From assembly GCF_902826855.1 (NCBI RefSeq), contig NZ_CADEGK010000003.1, forward strand, positions 22,472-71,240: a stretch of DNA of 48,769 bases, given 5' to 3'. Position numbers and translations under genes: made by a program. Below are positions 1 to 8,258 of the stretch, piece by piece; the first letter of the stretch is position 1; each line of letters begins with the position of its first letter. This DNA comes from an uncultured Phenylobacterium sp. Its GTDB lineage: Bacteria; Pseudomonadota; Alphaproteobacteria; Caulobacterales; Caulobacteraceae. The notes below the pieces were generated by a model. That model was not told the origin of the DNA. It did no database searches and saw only the letters and a list, made by a program, of their open reading frames with translations.

Positions 1-660
1 GCCGCCGTGGGCACCGCCGGCCAGCGCTGCACGACGCTGCGCCGCCTGTTCATTCACGAGAGCCTGTACGACACCCTGCTGCCGCGCCTGAGGGCCGCCT
101 ACGCCTCGGTGAAGGTCGGCGATCCGCGCGAGCCCGAAACCCTCGTAGGCCCGCTGATCGACCCGGCCGCGCTGGACGGCATGCAGCGCGCGCTGGCCGA
201 CGCGCGGGCCGCCGGCGCGAAAGTCCACGGCGGCGAGACGGTGGACCTGGGCGGCGGCTGCTATGTCCGCCCCGCCCTGGTGGAGATGCCGGCGCAGGCT
301 GAGGTGGTCCGGCGCGAAACCTTCGCGCCGATCCTCTACGCAATGAAGTATCGGGACCTGGCCGACGCCATCGCGCTGCAGAACGACGTCCCCCAGGGCC
401 TGTCGTCCTCGATCTTCACCAACGACATGCGCGAGGCCGAGCTGTTCATCTCGGCGCGCGGCTCGGACTGTGGCATCGCAAACGTCAATATCGGCCCCTC
501 GGGCGCGGAGATCGGCGGGGCGTTCGGCGGCGAGAAGGAGACCGGCGGCGGCCGCGAGGCGGGCTCCGACAGCTGGAAGGCCTACATGCGCCGGGCGACC
601 AACACGGTGAACTACGGCGCCACCCTGCCGCTGGCGCAGGGTGTTACGTTCGAGGTCTAG
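1..660 (+). CDS. Aldehyde dehydrogenase, ALDH7-like (5' partial)
   Basis: This is the C-terminal part (219 residues) of an NAD(P)-dependent aldehyde dehydrogenase; the N-terminal cofactor-binding half lies outside the window. The fragment opens on the active-site segment GTAGQRCTT, with the nucleophilic cysteine at about residue 10 of what is visible. The tail has the GGAFGGEKETGGGREAGSD stretch seen in ALDH7-type enzymes (antiquitin, L-piperidine-6-carboxylate or alpha-aminoadipate semialdehyde dehydrogenase). By family the likely role is oxidation of a semialdehyde in lysine catabolism, but the substrate is inferred. The in-frame GTG at base 7 is internal, not a start. It is followed after 93 bases by the MoxR/VWA pair on the same strand. 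Confidence 0.88.
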   Translation, partial: AAVGTAGQRCTTLRRLFIHESLYDTLLPRLRAAYASVKVGDPREPETLVGPLIDPAALDGMQRALADARAAGAKVHGGETVDLGGGCYVRPALVEMPAQAEVVRRETFAPILYAMKYRDLADAIALQNDVPQGLSSSIFTNDMREAELFISARGSDCGIANVNIGPSGAEIGGAFGGEKETGGGREAGSDSWKAYMRRATNTVNYGATLPLAQGVTFEV

Positions 661-753
661 CGCGGGCGGGGCGGACCGCGTCCAAACGGCGCTTTGCTTC
701 CGCCGGGGCCGCTTGCCACAATCGGGCTTTCCGCGACGCCCATTTCGAAAGAC

Positions 754-1716
754 GTGAAGACTTTGACGATTACCCCTCCGGCGGCCAACGCCCCGGCCGC
801 CGACCCCCTGGTTTCGGTCGACGCACTGATCGACGGCCTGGGCTCGGTCGGCTACATCGCCTCTCGCCGGATCGCGACCGCCCTCTACATGGCGGTGAAG
901 CTGCAGAAGCCGATCCTGGTCGAGGGCTCCGCCGGCGTCGGCAAGACCGAACTGGCGCTTTCCACCGCCAACCTGCTCGGCCTGCCGCTGATCCGGATGC
1001 AGTGCTACGAGGGCCTCGACGAGTCCAAGGCGCTGTACGAGTGGAAGTACGGCAAGCAGCTGCTCTACACCCAGATCCTCAAGGACCGGATGGGCGCGGC
1101 GCTGGCTGATGCGGCGGACATGGACGCCGCCATGGTGCGCCTGCACGGCATGGGCGATCTGTTCTTCTCCGAGCCTTTTCTGGAGCCGCGGCCGCTGATG
1201 CAGGCGCTGCGCCAGGATGACGGCTGCGTGCTGTTGATCGACGAGGTCGACAAGTCCGACGAGGCCTTCGAGGCGTTCCTGCTGGAGGTGCTTTCCGCCT
1301 ACCAGGTCTCGGTGCCGGAACTGGGCGTCATCGTCGCCAAGACGCCGCCGCTGGTCTTCCTGACCTCCAACAACGTCCGCGACCTGGGTGACGCGCTGAA
1401 GCGCCGCTGCCTGCACCTGCACATACCGCTGCCGGAGGCGGCGCTGGAGGAGCGCATCGTCGCCAGCCGGGTGCCCGGTGTGGAAGCCAAGCTCACCCGC
1501 GACCTGGTGGCCTTCGTCCAGTCGCTGCGCACCATGGACCTGAGGAAGCCACCGTCGATCTCCGAGACCGTCGACTGGGCTCGGGCGCTCGTCCTCCTGC
1601 ACGCCGACAGTCTCAGCCCCGACCTGGTCCGCGACACCCTGAACGTGATCCTGAAGTTCGAGCAGGATATCGTCGCGGTCGAGCCCCAGGTGGTGGAGCT
1701 GCTGCACCGGCGCTAA
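754..1716 (+). CDS. MoxR-family AAA+ ATPase (CoxD-like)
   Basis: AAA+ chaperone-type ATPase of about 320 residues. Walker A is GSAGVGKT near residue 60, Walker B is VLLIDEVDK near 160, and the sensor-1 region SNNVRDLGDALKRR follows. The size and C-terminal part resemble CoxD-type MoxR proteins, which work with a VWA partner to mature or remodel metal enzymes. The VWA gene starts 3 bases after this stop, so the two form one operon. I prefer GTG at 754; a TTG at 694 would add 20 poorly conserved-looking residues. CoxD helps assemble the Mo/Cu site of CO dehydrogenase in Oligotropha. A molybdenum hydroxylase lies about 12 kb away here, so a link is possible but unproven. Confidence 0.88.
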   Translation: MKTLTITPPAANAPAADPLVSVDALIDGLGSVGYIASRRIATALYMAVKLQKPILVEGSAGVGKTELALSTANLLGLPLIRMQCYEGLDESKALYEWKYGKQLLYTQILKDRMGAALADAADMDAAMVRLHGMGDLFFSEPFLEPRPLMQALRQDDGCVLLIDEVDKSDEAFEAFLLEVLSAYQVSVPELGVIVAKTPPLVFLTSNNVRDLGDALKRRCLHLHIPLPEAALEERIVASRVPGVEAKLTRDLVAFVQSLRTMDLRKPPSISETVDWARALVLLHADSLSPDLVRDTLNVILKFEQDIVAVEPQVVELLHRR

Positions 1717-1719
1717 GCG

Positions 1720-3081
1720 ATGCAGCACACCCTCGAACAGTTCTTCCGGGCCCTCCGCGCCGCCGACGTCCGCGTCTCGCCGGCCGAGGCGATCGACGCC
1801 AGCCGGGCGGTCATGGTCACCGGCTACGCCGACCGTTTGCTGTTCAAGGACGCTTTGTGCTCGACGCTGGCCAAGTCCGCCGAGGAAGTGGACGCGTTCG
1901 ACTCCGTGTTCGAGACATTCTTCGCCCGCGACGCCGTCTCGATGCCGCCGCCCTCGGACTCGCCCCAGGGCGAGCCCAGCCAGGAGGACCTGGACCAGGC
2001 GGCCGGCTCGCCGCTCGCCCAGGCCGTCCTCACCGGCGACGCCGCGGCCGTCCAGCAGTCGATGGAGGAGGCCGCCGCCCGGGCCGGCGTCGCCGAGATC
2101 CCCCCCTCCACCCGCCCCCCCCTCCTTACCAGGCGTCTCCTGGAGGGGATGGGCCTGGAGGAGATCGAGCGCATCACCGCCAACGCGCGCCGCATGCCGG
2201 ACGGCGCGGGCGAGGGCCTGGCCAACCGCTTGGAAGGCGCGCGCCGCAATCTGTTCGAGCAGGCCCAGCAGTTCGTGGCGCGCCAGCACGACCTCTACGC
2301 CGCCGGCTCCGCGCAGGAACTGCGCGAGGAGCGGCTGCTCAGGAAGCAGTTGAACGCCGACGGCGGCGTCGACCCGGTCGACTACCGGTTGATGGCCGCC
2401 CTGGTGAAGAAGATGGCCAAGCGCCTGGCGGCCAAGTACTCGCGCCGCCGTCGCGCCGCCCAGAAAGGCCACCTGGACGTCCGCAGGACGCTGCGCAGGT
2501 CCATGGCCCACGAGGGCGTGCCGTTCGAGATCTCGTGGAAGGTCAAGAAGGTCGACAAGCCGTCGATCGTTGCCATCTGCGATGTGTCGAAGTCGGTGGC
2601 CGCCGCGGCCCAGTTCCTGCTGACTTTCCTCTATTCCCTGAACGAGGTGGTCGACCGAATGGACGCCTTCGCGTTCTCCGGGCGGCTGATCAGCGTGAAC
2701 GACATCCTGGACGACAACGGCGTCGAGGTCGCGATCCTGAAGGTGCTGCAGGAGATCGGCTTCCAGCAGACCGACTATGGTCGGTCACTCCAGGACTTCG
2801 CCGAGAACCACCTGGACCGGCTGGACCGCCGCACCACGGTGATCTTCCTGGGCGACGGCCGCTCCAACTTCGCCGACCCGCGGCTGGACCTGATGCGCCA
2901 GATCCATGACCGGGCGCGCGCCGTCATCTGGCTGAATCCCGAGCCAGAGAGCTACTGGGCCCAGGGCGACAGCGTCATGCACCGCTACGCCCGCTTCTGC
3001 CATGTGGCCAAGCAGTGCGGCACCCTGGAGCAGCTGGAGCGCGTCATCGACGACGTGCTCAGGAGCTACGTCCCTCACTGA
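1720..3081 (+). CDS. VWA domain protein (CoxE-like)
   Basis: A 453-residue protein with an N-terminal helical region, an acidic and proline-rich middle (about 85-145), and a C-terminal von Willebrand A domain. The metal-ion-dependent adhesion site is DVSKS near residue 288, matching DxSxS. A basic stretch at about 225-255 precedes the VWA fold. CoxE-like VWA proteins pair with MoxR ATPases and are thought to deliver the ATPase to a metalloenzyme client; the client here is unknown. It starts 3 bases after the ATPase. Its last 23 bases overlap the 3' end of the converging MFS gene. Confidence 0.85.
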   Translation: MQHTLEQFFRALRAADVRVSPAEAIDASRAVMVTGYADRLLFKDALCSTLAKSAEEVDAFDSVFETFFARDAVSMPPPSDSPQGEPSQEDLDQAAGSPLAQAVLTGDAAAVQQSMEEAAARAGVAEIPPSTRPPLLTRRLLEGMGLEEIERITANARRMPDGAGEGLANRLEGARRNLFEQAQQFVARQHDLYAAGSAQELREERLLRKQLNADGGVDPVDYRLMAALVKKMAKRLAAKYSRRRRAAQKGHLDVRRTLRRSMAHEGVPFEISWKVKKVDKPSIVAICDVSKSVAAAAQFLLTFLYSLNEVVDRMDAFAFSGRLISVNDILDDNGVEVAILKVLQEIGFQQTDYGRSLQDFAENHLDRLDRRTTVIFLGDGRSNFADPRLDLMRQIHDRARAVIWLNPEPESYWAQGDSVMHRYARFCHVAKQCGTLEQLERVIDDVLRSYVPH

Positions 3082-4549
3082 CGTCGAGGGCGCGCTTGGC
3101 CTTCAGGGTGGCGGCGATCACCACGTGACGCTCGCGCGTGATGCCATAGGGCAGAAGCATCACCAACGAGACGATCCCGATCACCGCCGCGGCAGGGCCC
3201 CAGGCGAGGATCAGCTGAGCCAGCATGTGTTCGGGCAGCACGGCGTTGATCTGGCGTCCCGCGTCCTGGGGAAAGTTCATCCAGTCCAGCGCCTCGCCGG
3301 CGATGAGGGCGCCCAGGCCCGTCGCCGCCTTGCCCGCGAAGCCGAGGCCGGCGAAGTACATGCCTTCGCGACGCGTGCCGAACCGCACCTCGTGGTCGTC
3401 GGCCGCGTCGGCCATCATCGAGGGGTAGGCGATGGCGAAGAAGCCCGAGCCGATTCCGATCCAGCTCGCGTTCAGCATCAGCGCCCCCAGGGCGTCGGTT
3501 CCGGTCGGGGCGTAGAGGCCCGCGGCGCGCAGTCCTGGCAGCACTGTCCAGCCGACGATCACGAAGCCCAGGCCCAGCACGACCGCGGAGCGCTTCTCCA
3601 TCCGGCGCAGCAGCAGCGGCGTGATCGGCACGCCCACCGCGATCCCGAACAGGTAGGCCAGGGTGATGAAGAGGATCGTCTCCGGCGCCACCTTCCAGAC
3701 GAAGACGTAGGCGTGGGAGTTGAGCGCCGCGGTAAGCCCGGCGGCCGCCGAGGTCAGGAGTATCGACGTGAACAGCACCCGGAACGACGGGTTGCGGAAG
3801 ATCTCGATCACCTCCGGAATCAGGCTGTGGACCAGCGACTTGGGCGGCGTCAGCGGCTGCGGCAAGCGCGCGGCATAGCGCCAGATGCCCAGGCAGCAGA
3901 TCGCCGCTGAGACGAAGCAGAGGCCTGCGACGGTCCAGCCGAATGCGGGATAGGCCTCGGCGCGCTGCAGGCCGCCCGGGCCCGCGAAAAAGACCATGTA
4001 GGCGAGCACGTTGATCAGGAGCCCCGCGGCGATGCCGGCGAAGGTCCGGAAGGCCACGATGCTGGAGCGCTCCACGTAGCCGTCTGCCATCTCCGCGCCC
4101 AGGGCGAAGTAGGGCAGGTTGAACATCGAGGCGAAGCCGCGAAGCGCCAGCTTGGACCCGGTCAGCCAGCCGAACAGGAGGAAGGGCGCGAGCGCGGCGG
4201 GCGGCGCAAAGAGCAGGCCAAGCGAGAGGGCCATCAGCGGCGCGCCCAGCACCATCAGCGGCAGGCGTCGGCCGAACTTGGACCGCACGTTGTCGCTGAT
4301 CGACCCGATCAGGGGATCGAACACCGCGTCGACCGCCATGCTGATCGCCAGCGCCAGGCCCACCAGGCCGCCGGAGAGCCCCAGCACGGCGGTGTAGTAG
4401 AAGAAGACGAAGCTGGCGACGGTGAGGTAGCCGGACTCGATCATCTGGCCGAAGCCGTAGATGAACTTCACGGAGAAGGGCGGCTTGAGCTCTCCCTCGG
4501 CCGTCGCCGCATCGGGCGCAGGCCCAGTGACATCCCCAGCGATCGCCAA
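3059..4549 (-). CDS. MFS_2 (GPH-type) transporter, copy 1
   Basis: A 496-residue polytopic membrane protein of the sodium/sugar symporter-like (MFS_2, glycoside-pentoside-hexuronide) branch. About twelve hydrophobic segments are visible. The loop after the second segment reads DPLIGSISDNVRSKFGRR, the characteristic DP...G..SD..R...GRRRP-like signature. It is a close paralogue of the next gene: both share PPxxVKFxYxxGQxxESGYL at the N terminus and YFALGxEMxDxYxER in the middle. The substrate is unknown; neighbours suggest uptake or efflux of an organic compound degraded by the adjacent enzymes. Transcription probably starts from its own promoter (4579-4621). The 3' end overlaps the VWA gene. 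Confidence 0.88.
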   Translation of the reverse strand: MAIAGDVTGPAPDAATAEGELKPPFSVKFIYGFGQMIESGYLTVASFVFFYYTAVLGLSGGLVGLALAISMAVDAVFDPLIGSISDNVRSKFGRRLPLMVLGAPLMALSLGLLFAPPAALAPFLLFGWLTGSKLALRGFASMFNLPYFALGAEMADGYVERSSIVAFRTFAGIAAGLLINVLAYMVFFAGPGGLQRAEAYPAFGWTVAGLCFVSAAICCLGIWRYAARLPQPLTPPKSLVHSLIPEVIEIFRNPSFRVLFTSILLTSAAAGLTAALNSHAYVFVWKVAPETILFITLAYLFGIAVGVPITPLLLRRMEKRSAVVLGLGFVIVGWTVLPGLRAAGLYAPTGTDALGALMLNASWIGIGSGFFAIAYPSMMADAADDHEVRFGTRREGMYFAGLGFAGKAATGLGALIAGEALDWMNFPQDAGRQINAVLPEHMLAQLILAWGPAAAVIGIVSLVMLLPYGITRERHVVIAATLKAKRALDVSEGRSS

Positions 4550-4578
4550 ATTACGTCCCCCGCAGTCCCTTGAACGGA

Positions 4579-4621
4579 CGGTATCCGCGGGGGCGGCCGT
4601 GGCAAGCGTGACCCGGCGTCA
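4579..4621 (-). promoter_or_regulatory. Promoter with 13-bp operator for MFS copy 1
   Basis: Read on the minus strand: a near-perfect inverted repeat TGACGCCGGGTCA (4621-4609), 3 bases, TTGCCA (-35-like, 4605-4600), a 13-base spacer, then GGATACCG (-10-like, 4586-4579). The start codon is 30 bases further. The short spacer fits Caulobacter housekeeping promoters (TTGACGS, 10-14 bases, GCTANAWC), though the -10 match is weak. The operator overlaps the stop codon of MFS copy 2. The same elements with identical spacing lie before MFS copy 2. Confidence 0.6.
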
Positions 4622-6094
4622 GAGCTCCGCGGCGCGACGGCGCTTCAGCTCGGTCAGCATCGCCTCATGCTTGACCCGGGTAATCGCGTAGGGGGCAAAG
4701 ACCAGGGCGCCCAGCAGGGTGAGCACCGAGCAGGCCGGGCCCCAGACGATGATCAGGCCCGCCAGCACGTCCTCCGAGATCACGGCGTTCACCTGACGGC
4801 CCATCTCGCGGGGGAAGCGCAGGACGTCCAGCGCCACGCCGCCGAGCAGCAGGCCAAGACCCCCGGCCGCCTTGCCGGCGAAGCCGAGGCCGGAGAAGAA
4901 CAGGCCTTCCTGCCGCTCGTGGTACTTGAATTCGTGCTCGTCGGCCGCGTCCGACATCATCGAGGGCAGGGCGATGAAGATGAGGCCCGAGCCGAGGCCG
5001 ACGACGAAGGTGGTGGCGATCAACCATGGCAGCGCCTCCAGGCCCGTCGGCGCGAACAACCCGGCTGCGCGGATGCCCGGCAAGAGGGCGTAGGAGAGGA
5101 TCACGGTCGCGAACCCGATCAGGACGGCGGTCTTCTTCTCGATGCGCTTCAGCAACATCGGCGTCACCGGCACGCCAATGGTGATGCCGAGCAGGAGGGC
5201 ATAGGTGTTGAACTGGATCGCCTCGGGCCGCAGCTGCCAGACGAAGACATAGGCGTGGTTCTGGACGGCGCCGTGCAGGCCGGCCGACGTCGAGAAGATC
5301 AGCATGGCCAGGAACAGGCGCAGGAAGGTGGGATTGCGCATGATCGACATCACCTCGCCCACCAGGCGGGCGGTCATCGGCCGCGGCGTCGTCGTCGGTT
5401 GCGGCAGGGCGGCGGCGTAGCGCCAGATCCCCGCGCAAGAGAGCAGCGCCGCCACCAGCACCATCGCCGCGATCGTCCAACCGAAGGCGGGATAGCGCTC
5501 CGGCTGTTGCAGGCCGCCCTCGCCGGCGAAGAAGACGGAATAGGCCAGGAAGGTGGTCGCGACGCCGATCAGGATGCCGGCCAGCAGGCGCCAGGCGACG
5601 ATCCGCGCCCGCTCGGTGTAGTCGTCCGACATCTCTCCCCCCAGCGCGAAGTAGGGGATGTTGAACATCGAGGCGAAGGCGCGGACGCCCATCTTCGAGA
5701 CCGTCAGCCACAGGAACAGCAGGAACGGCGTGAGCGTCGACGGCGGCGAGAACAGCATGCCCATCGTCAGCATGGTGAGCGGCGCGGCGAGCAGCATCAC
5801 CGGCAGGCGGCGGCCGAACTTCGAGCGCACGCTGTCCGAGAAGGACCCGATCAGGGGATCGGCGGCGGCGTCGAGGGCGAGGCTGATCGCCAGCGCTGCG
5901 CCGACCATGCTGCCGGACATGCCCAGGACGGCCGTATAGTAGAAGAACACGTGGGCGTTGACCGCCAGGTAGCCGGACTCAACGAACTGCCCGAGGCTGT
6001 AGAAGAACTTGACCCTCGCCGGCGGCTTCAGGTCCCCCGCAAGGGCGGGTGCGCCAGCTATGGTCGCACCGGGAATCCCTTCAGCCACCGCCAC
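4619..6094 (-). CDS. MFS_2 (GPH-type) transporter, copy 2
   Basis: A 491-residue, about twelve-segment membrane transporter and tandem paralogue of the gene at 3059-4549. It has the same family signature (DPLIGSFSDSVRSKFGRR) and the same middle motif YFALGGEMSDDYTER. The two copies have clearly diverged, so this is an old duplication rather than an assembly artefact. Each copy has its own promoter/operator, so they are probably co-regulated rather than strictly operonic. Both may carry related substrates or act in opposite directions; nothing in the sequence decides this. The start at 6094 (MAVAEG) is supported by alignment with copy 1. Confidence 0.88.
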   Translation of the reverse strand: MAVAEGIPGATIAGAPALAGDLKPPARVKFFYSLGQFVESGYLAVNAHVFFYYTAVLGMSGSMVGAALAISLALDAAADPLIGSFSDSVRSKFGRRLPVMLLAAPLTMLTMGMLFSPPSTLTPFLLFLWLTVSKMGVRAFASMFNIPYFALGGEMSDDYTERARIVAWRLLAGILIGVATTFLAYSVFFAGEGGLQQPERYPAFGWTIAAMVLVAALLSCAGIWRYAAALPQPTTTPRPMTARLVGEVMSIMRNPTFLRLFLAMLIFSTSAGLHGAVQNHAYVFVWQLRPEAIQFNTYALLLGITIGVPVTPMLLKRIEKKTAVLIGFATVILSYALLPGIRAAGLFAPTGLEALPWLIATTFVVGLGSGLIFIALPSMMSDAADEHEFKYHERQEGLFFSGLGFAGKAAGGLGLLLGGVALDVLRFPREMGRQVNAVISEDVLAGLIIVWGPACSVLTLLGALVFAPYAITRVKHEAMLTELKRRRAAEL

Positions 6095-6130
6095 GTCTGC
6101 TTCCTTCCACCCACTCTTGTTGGAAGGAAC

Positions 6131-6173
6131 GGTATCCGCCTTTGGGGGGCTGGCAACCGTGACGCTACGTCAC
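6131..6173 (-). promoter_or_regulatory. Promoter with 13-bp operator for MFS copy 2
   Basis: Minus-strand order: perfect inverted repeat TGACG-TAG-CGTCA (6173-6161), 3 bases, TTGCCA (6157-6152), a 13-base spacer, GGATACCG (6138-6131). Every spacing is the same as at 4579-4621, while the spacer sequences differ, so selection on the elements is likely. The operator lies just upstream of the -35-like box, where an activator would usually bind; a repressor is also possible. No regulator gene lies next to it. Confidence 0.62.
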
Positions 6174-6267
6174 CTATATTCGCTGGAGCTGGACGTCCCC
6201 GCCGGCCTCTCTCACGGCCCTACACGCCGCGGAGAGGACCCTCGAGCACGTGCGATGCTTGTGACGC

Positions 6268-7029
6268 TCAACCGCCACCGTTGATGTTCACCTTCTGGCC
6301 GTTGGCGTAGGGATTGGCGTCGGAAACGAGGTAGGTGACGACGGCCGCGACGTCCTCGGGCGTCGAGACGCGGCCGAACGGCGAGGCGGCGTCCAGTTCG
6401 TGGATGTCGGCCACGCCGCGGGTGGCCTTGCTGAGGCGGATGCCCATTTCCGTCACCGTCAGGCTGGGCGCCACGATGTTGGTGCGGATGCCGTGACGCC
6501 GCTCCTCCTTGGCCAGGGTGTAGGCTAGAGCCTCCATGGCGGCCTTGCCCATGTTGTAGGGCGCGCCGTTGGGCCCGTTGCCGAGCGTGGCGACGGACGA
6601 GATCATGATGATGTCGCCGCGGCCGCGTCCCCGCATCTGGGGGATCACCAGCTTGGCGAGGTAGTGCGGGGCGAAGGCGTGCACGCGCACCACCCGCTCC
6701 ATCTCGGCGGGGTCGGTGTCGGCGACGGACTGCCCCCGCGATGCGATCCCCGCGTTGTTGACGAGGATGTCGATGCCGCCGAAGTCGCGCAGGATCGCTT
6801 CCACCATCACCTGGTCCTCGTCGAGGTTCTCAACCGACGCGGAGTACGCCTTCGCCTTGCGGCCGAGCTTCTCGATCTGGGCCACGGTGTCGGCCGCTGC
6901 GGCCTCATCGCGCCGGTAGTTGACGGCGACGTCCGCGCCGGCCTCGGCCAGAGACAAGGCGATCGCCTTGCCGATGCCCCGGCTGCCACCGGTGACCAGG
7001 GCGACCCGCCCCTTCAGTGAGATTTCCAT
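6268..7029 (-). CDS. SDR-family NAD(P)-dependent oxidoreductase
   Basis: A classical short-chain dehydrogenase of 253 residues. The cofactor motif is TGGSRGIG (13-20), the structural motif NNAG lies near 92, and catalytic Tyr and Lys are in YNMGK near 157, preceded by the active-site serine in ISSVA. It ends on INGGG, the usual SDR terminus without extension. An open frame continues upstream, but homology begins at MEISLKGR. That ATG is preceded by an AAGGGGAAA ribosome-binding sequence. It is divergent from the phosphotriesterase-family gene, and the pair may share control. The substrate is unknown; it may oxidise or reduce a hydroxyl intermediate released by the neighbouring hydrolases. Confidence 0.9.
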   Translation of the reverse strand: MEISLKGRVALVTGGSRGIGKAIALSLAEAGADVAVNYRRDEAAAADTVAQIEKLGRKAKAYSASVENLDEDQVMVEAILRDFGGIDILVNNAGIASRGQSVADTDPAEMERVVRVHAFAPHYLAKLVIPQMRGRGRGDIIMISSVATLGNGPNGAPYNMGKAAMEALAYTLAKEERRHGIRTNIVAPSLTVTEMGIRLSKATRGVADIHELDAASPFGRVSTPEDVAAVVTYLVSDANPYANGQKVNINGGG

Positions 7030-7213
7030 GTGATGCGTTTCCCCTTGCTGATTTTTGCCCAGGCTCGCGCCACACGGCGCGCGACGGCTTCCGGATTGAT
7101 GGCCTACAGGGTCTTGGCTCCGGCGCCGACCACCATATCTCGGCGGGGGCAGGTCAGCATCTCTCGGGGCGACGCCACGACCCCATGCGGAGCCGCTACG
7201 TCCTGGCCGGCAC

Positions 7214-7239
7214 TTGACGCGTCCCATCCGCGCCTTGAG
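7214..7239 (+). promoter_or_regulatory. Candidate promoter for the phosphotriesterase-family gene
   Basis: TTGACGC at 7214-7220 is an exact Caulobacter-type -35. An 11-base spacer leads to GCCTTGAG (7232-7239), a weak -10. The gene starts at 7281 after a good GGGAGGAAG ribosome-binding site. The rest of the 251-base gap to the SDR gene shows no clear repeat or hairpin. Confidence 0.4.
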
Positions 7240-7280
7240 TGTCGCGAAGCGAGCGGCGGAGACCGCGGGAGGAAGACACC

Positions 7281-8258
7281 ATGAGCGCCACTGTGAACAC
7301 CGTCCTGGGCCCGACGAAGGCATCGGAGCTGGGCCGCACCCTGGTGCACGAGCATGTGCTGATCGGTTTCCCCGGCTGGTTCATGGACGCCCGCCAGCCC
7401 GCCTTCAATCGCCGCGAGGCGGTGGAGCGCGTGGTCGACGCGTTCCAGGAACTGCACGGCCACGGGGTTCGCACGGTGATCGATCCCTGCCCGATGGACC
7501 TGGGCCGCGACGTGGAGATCTGCGCCGAGGTCTCGCAGAAGACCGGTATCAACCTGATCTGCGCCACGGGCGCCTATGTCGAGGACATGGGCATCCCCTG
7601 GACCTTCAAGAACCTGCCCGTTGAGGCCATCGCGGAAGCCTTCATCAAGGAGATCGAGCGCGGCGTCGGCGACACCGGCATCCGCTGCGGCGTGATCAAG
7701 ATCGCCACGGGCCGAGGCAAGGTGTCTGACTATGAGCGCAAGGTGCTGACGGCCGCCTCGATGGCGGGCAAGGCCACCGGCGTCCCCCTGATCTCGCACA
7801 CCGAGAACTGCAACTGCGGGCACGACCAGATCGACATCGCCACCGGCCGGGGGCTGAAGTACTCCCGTCTGATCGTCGGCCACAGCTGCGGAACCGACGA
7901 CCATCCCTACCAGAAGTCGCTGGCTGAGCGCGGCGCGTACGTCGGCTTCGACCGCTTCGGTCTCGAGCAGGAGATTTCCGACGTCATCCGGACCAAGAAC
8001 CTGAAGGCGCTGGTCGACGCCGGTCACAAGGACCAGATTCTCGTCTCCCACGACACGGTGAACTGCTGGGCCGGCGCCTACGGAAACACCGATCCGATGG
8101 AGCTCAACAAGGCCCTGCCGAACTGGAAGATGACCCACCTGTTCGAGAACATCTTCCCGGAACTGAAGAAGATGGGGATGAGCCAGCAGGACCTGGACGA
8201 CATCACCGTCGAGAATCCGCGCCGCTACTTCGAGGATGCCTGGGCCGCCGTCCGTTAG
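7281..8258 (+). CDS. Phosphotriesterase-family metal-dependent hydrolase
   Basis: A 325-residue TIM-barrel amidohydrolase-superfamily enzyme. The metal ligands of the phosphotriesterase family are all present: H23-x-H25 (HEH), the bridging lysine K140 in VIKIATG, H173 (ISHTE), H201 (GHSCG) and D258 (SHDT). The start follows a strong ribosome-binding site GGGAGGAAG at 7268-7276; an earlier in-frame ATG would not have one. Family members include lactonases and phosphotriesterases; with an epoxide hydrolase and SDR adjacent, hydrolysis of a lactone or ester intermediate is plausible but inferred. Its TAG shares four bases with the converging epoxide hydrolase stop. The intact ligand set argues for an active enzyme. 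Confidence 0.9.
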   Translation: MSATVNTVLGPTKASELGRTLVHEHVLIGFPGWFMDARQPAFNRREAVERVVDAFQELHGHGVRTVIDPCPMDLGRDVEICAEVSQKTGINLICATGAYVEDMGIPWTFKNLPVEAIAEAFIKEIERGVGDTGIRCGVIKIATGRGKVSDYERKVLTAASMAGKATGVPLISHTENCNCGHDQIDIATGRGLKYSRLIVGHSCGTDDHPYQKSLAERGAYVGFDRFGLEQEISDVIRTKNLKALVDAGHKDQILVSHDTVNCWAGAYGNTDPMELNKALPNWKMTHLFENIFPELKKMGMSQQDLDDITVENPRRYFEDAWAAVR

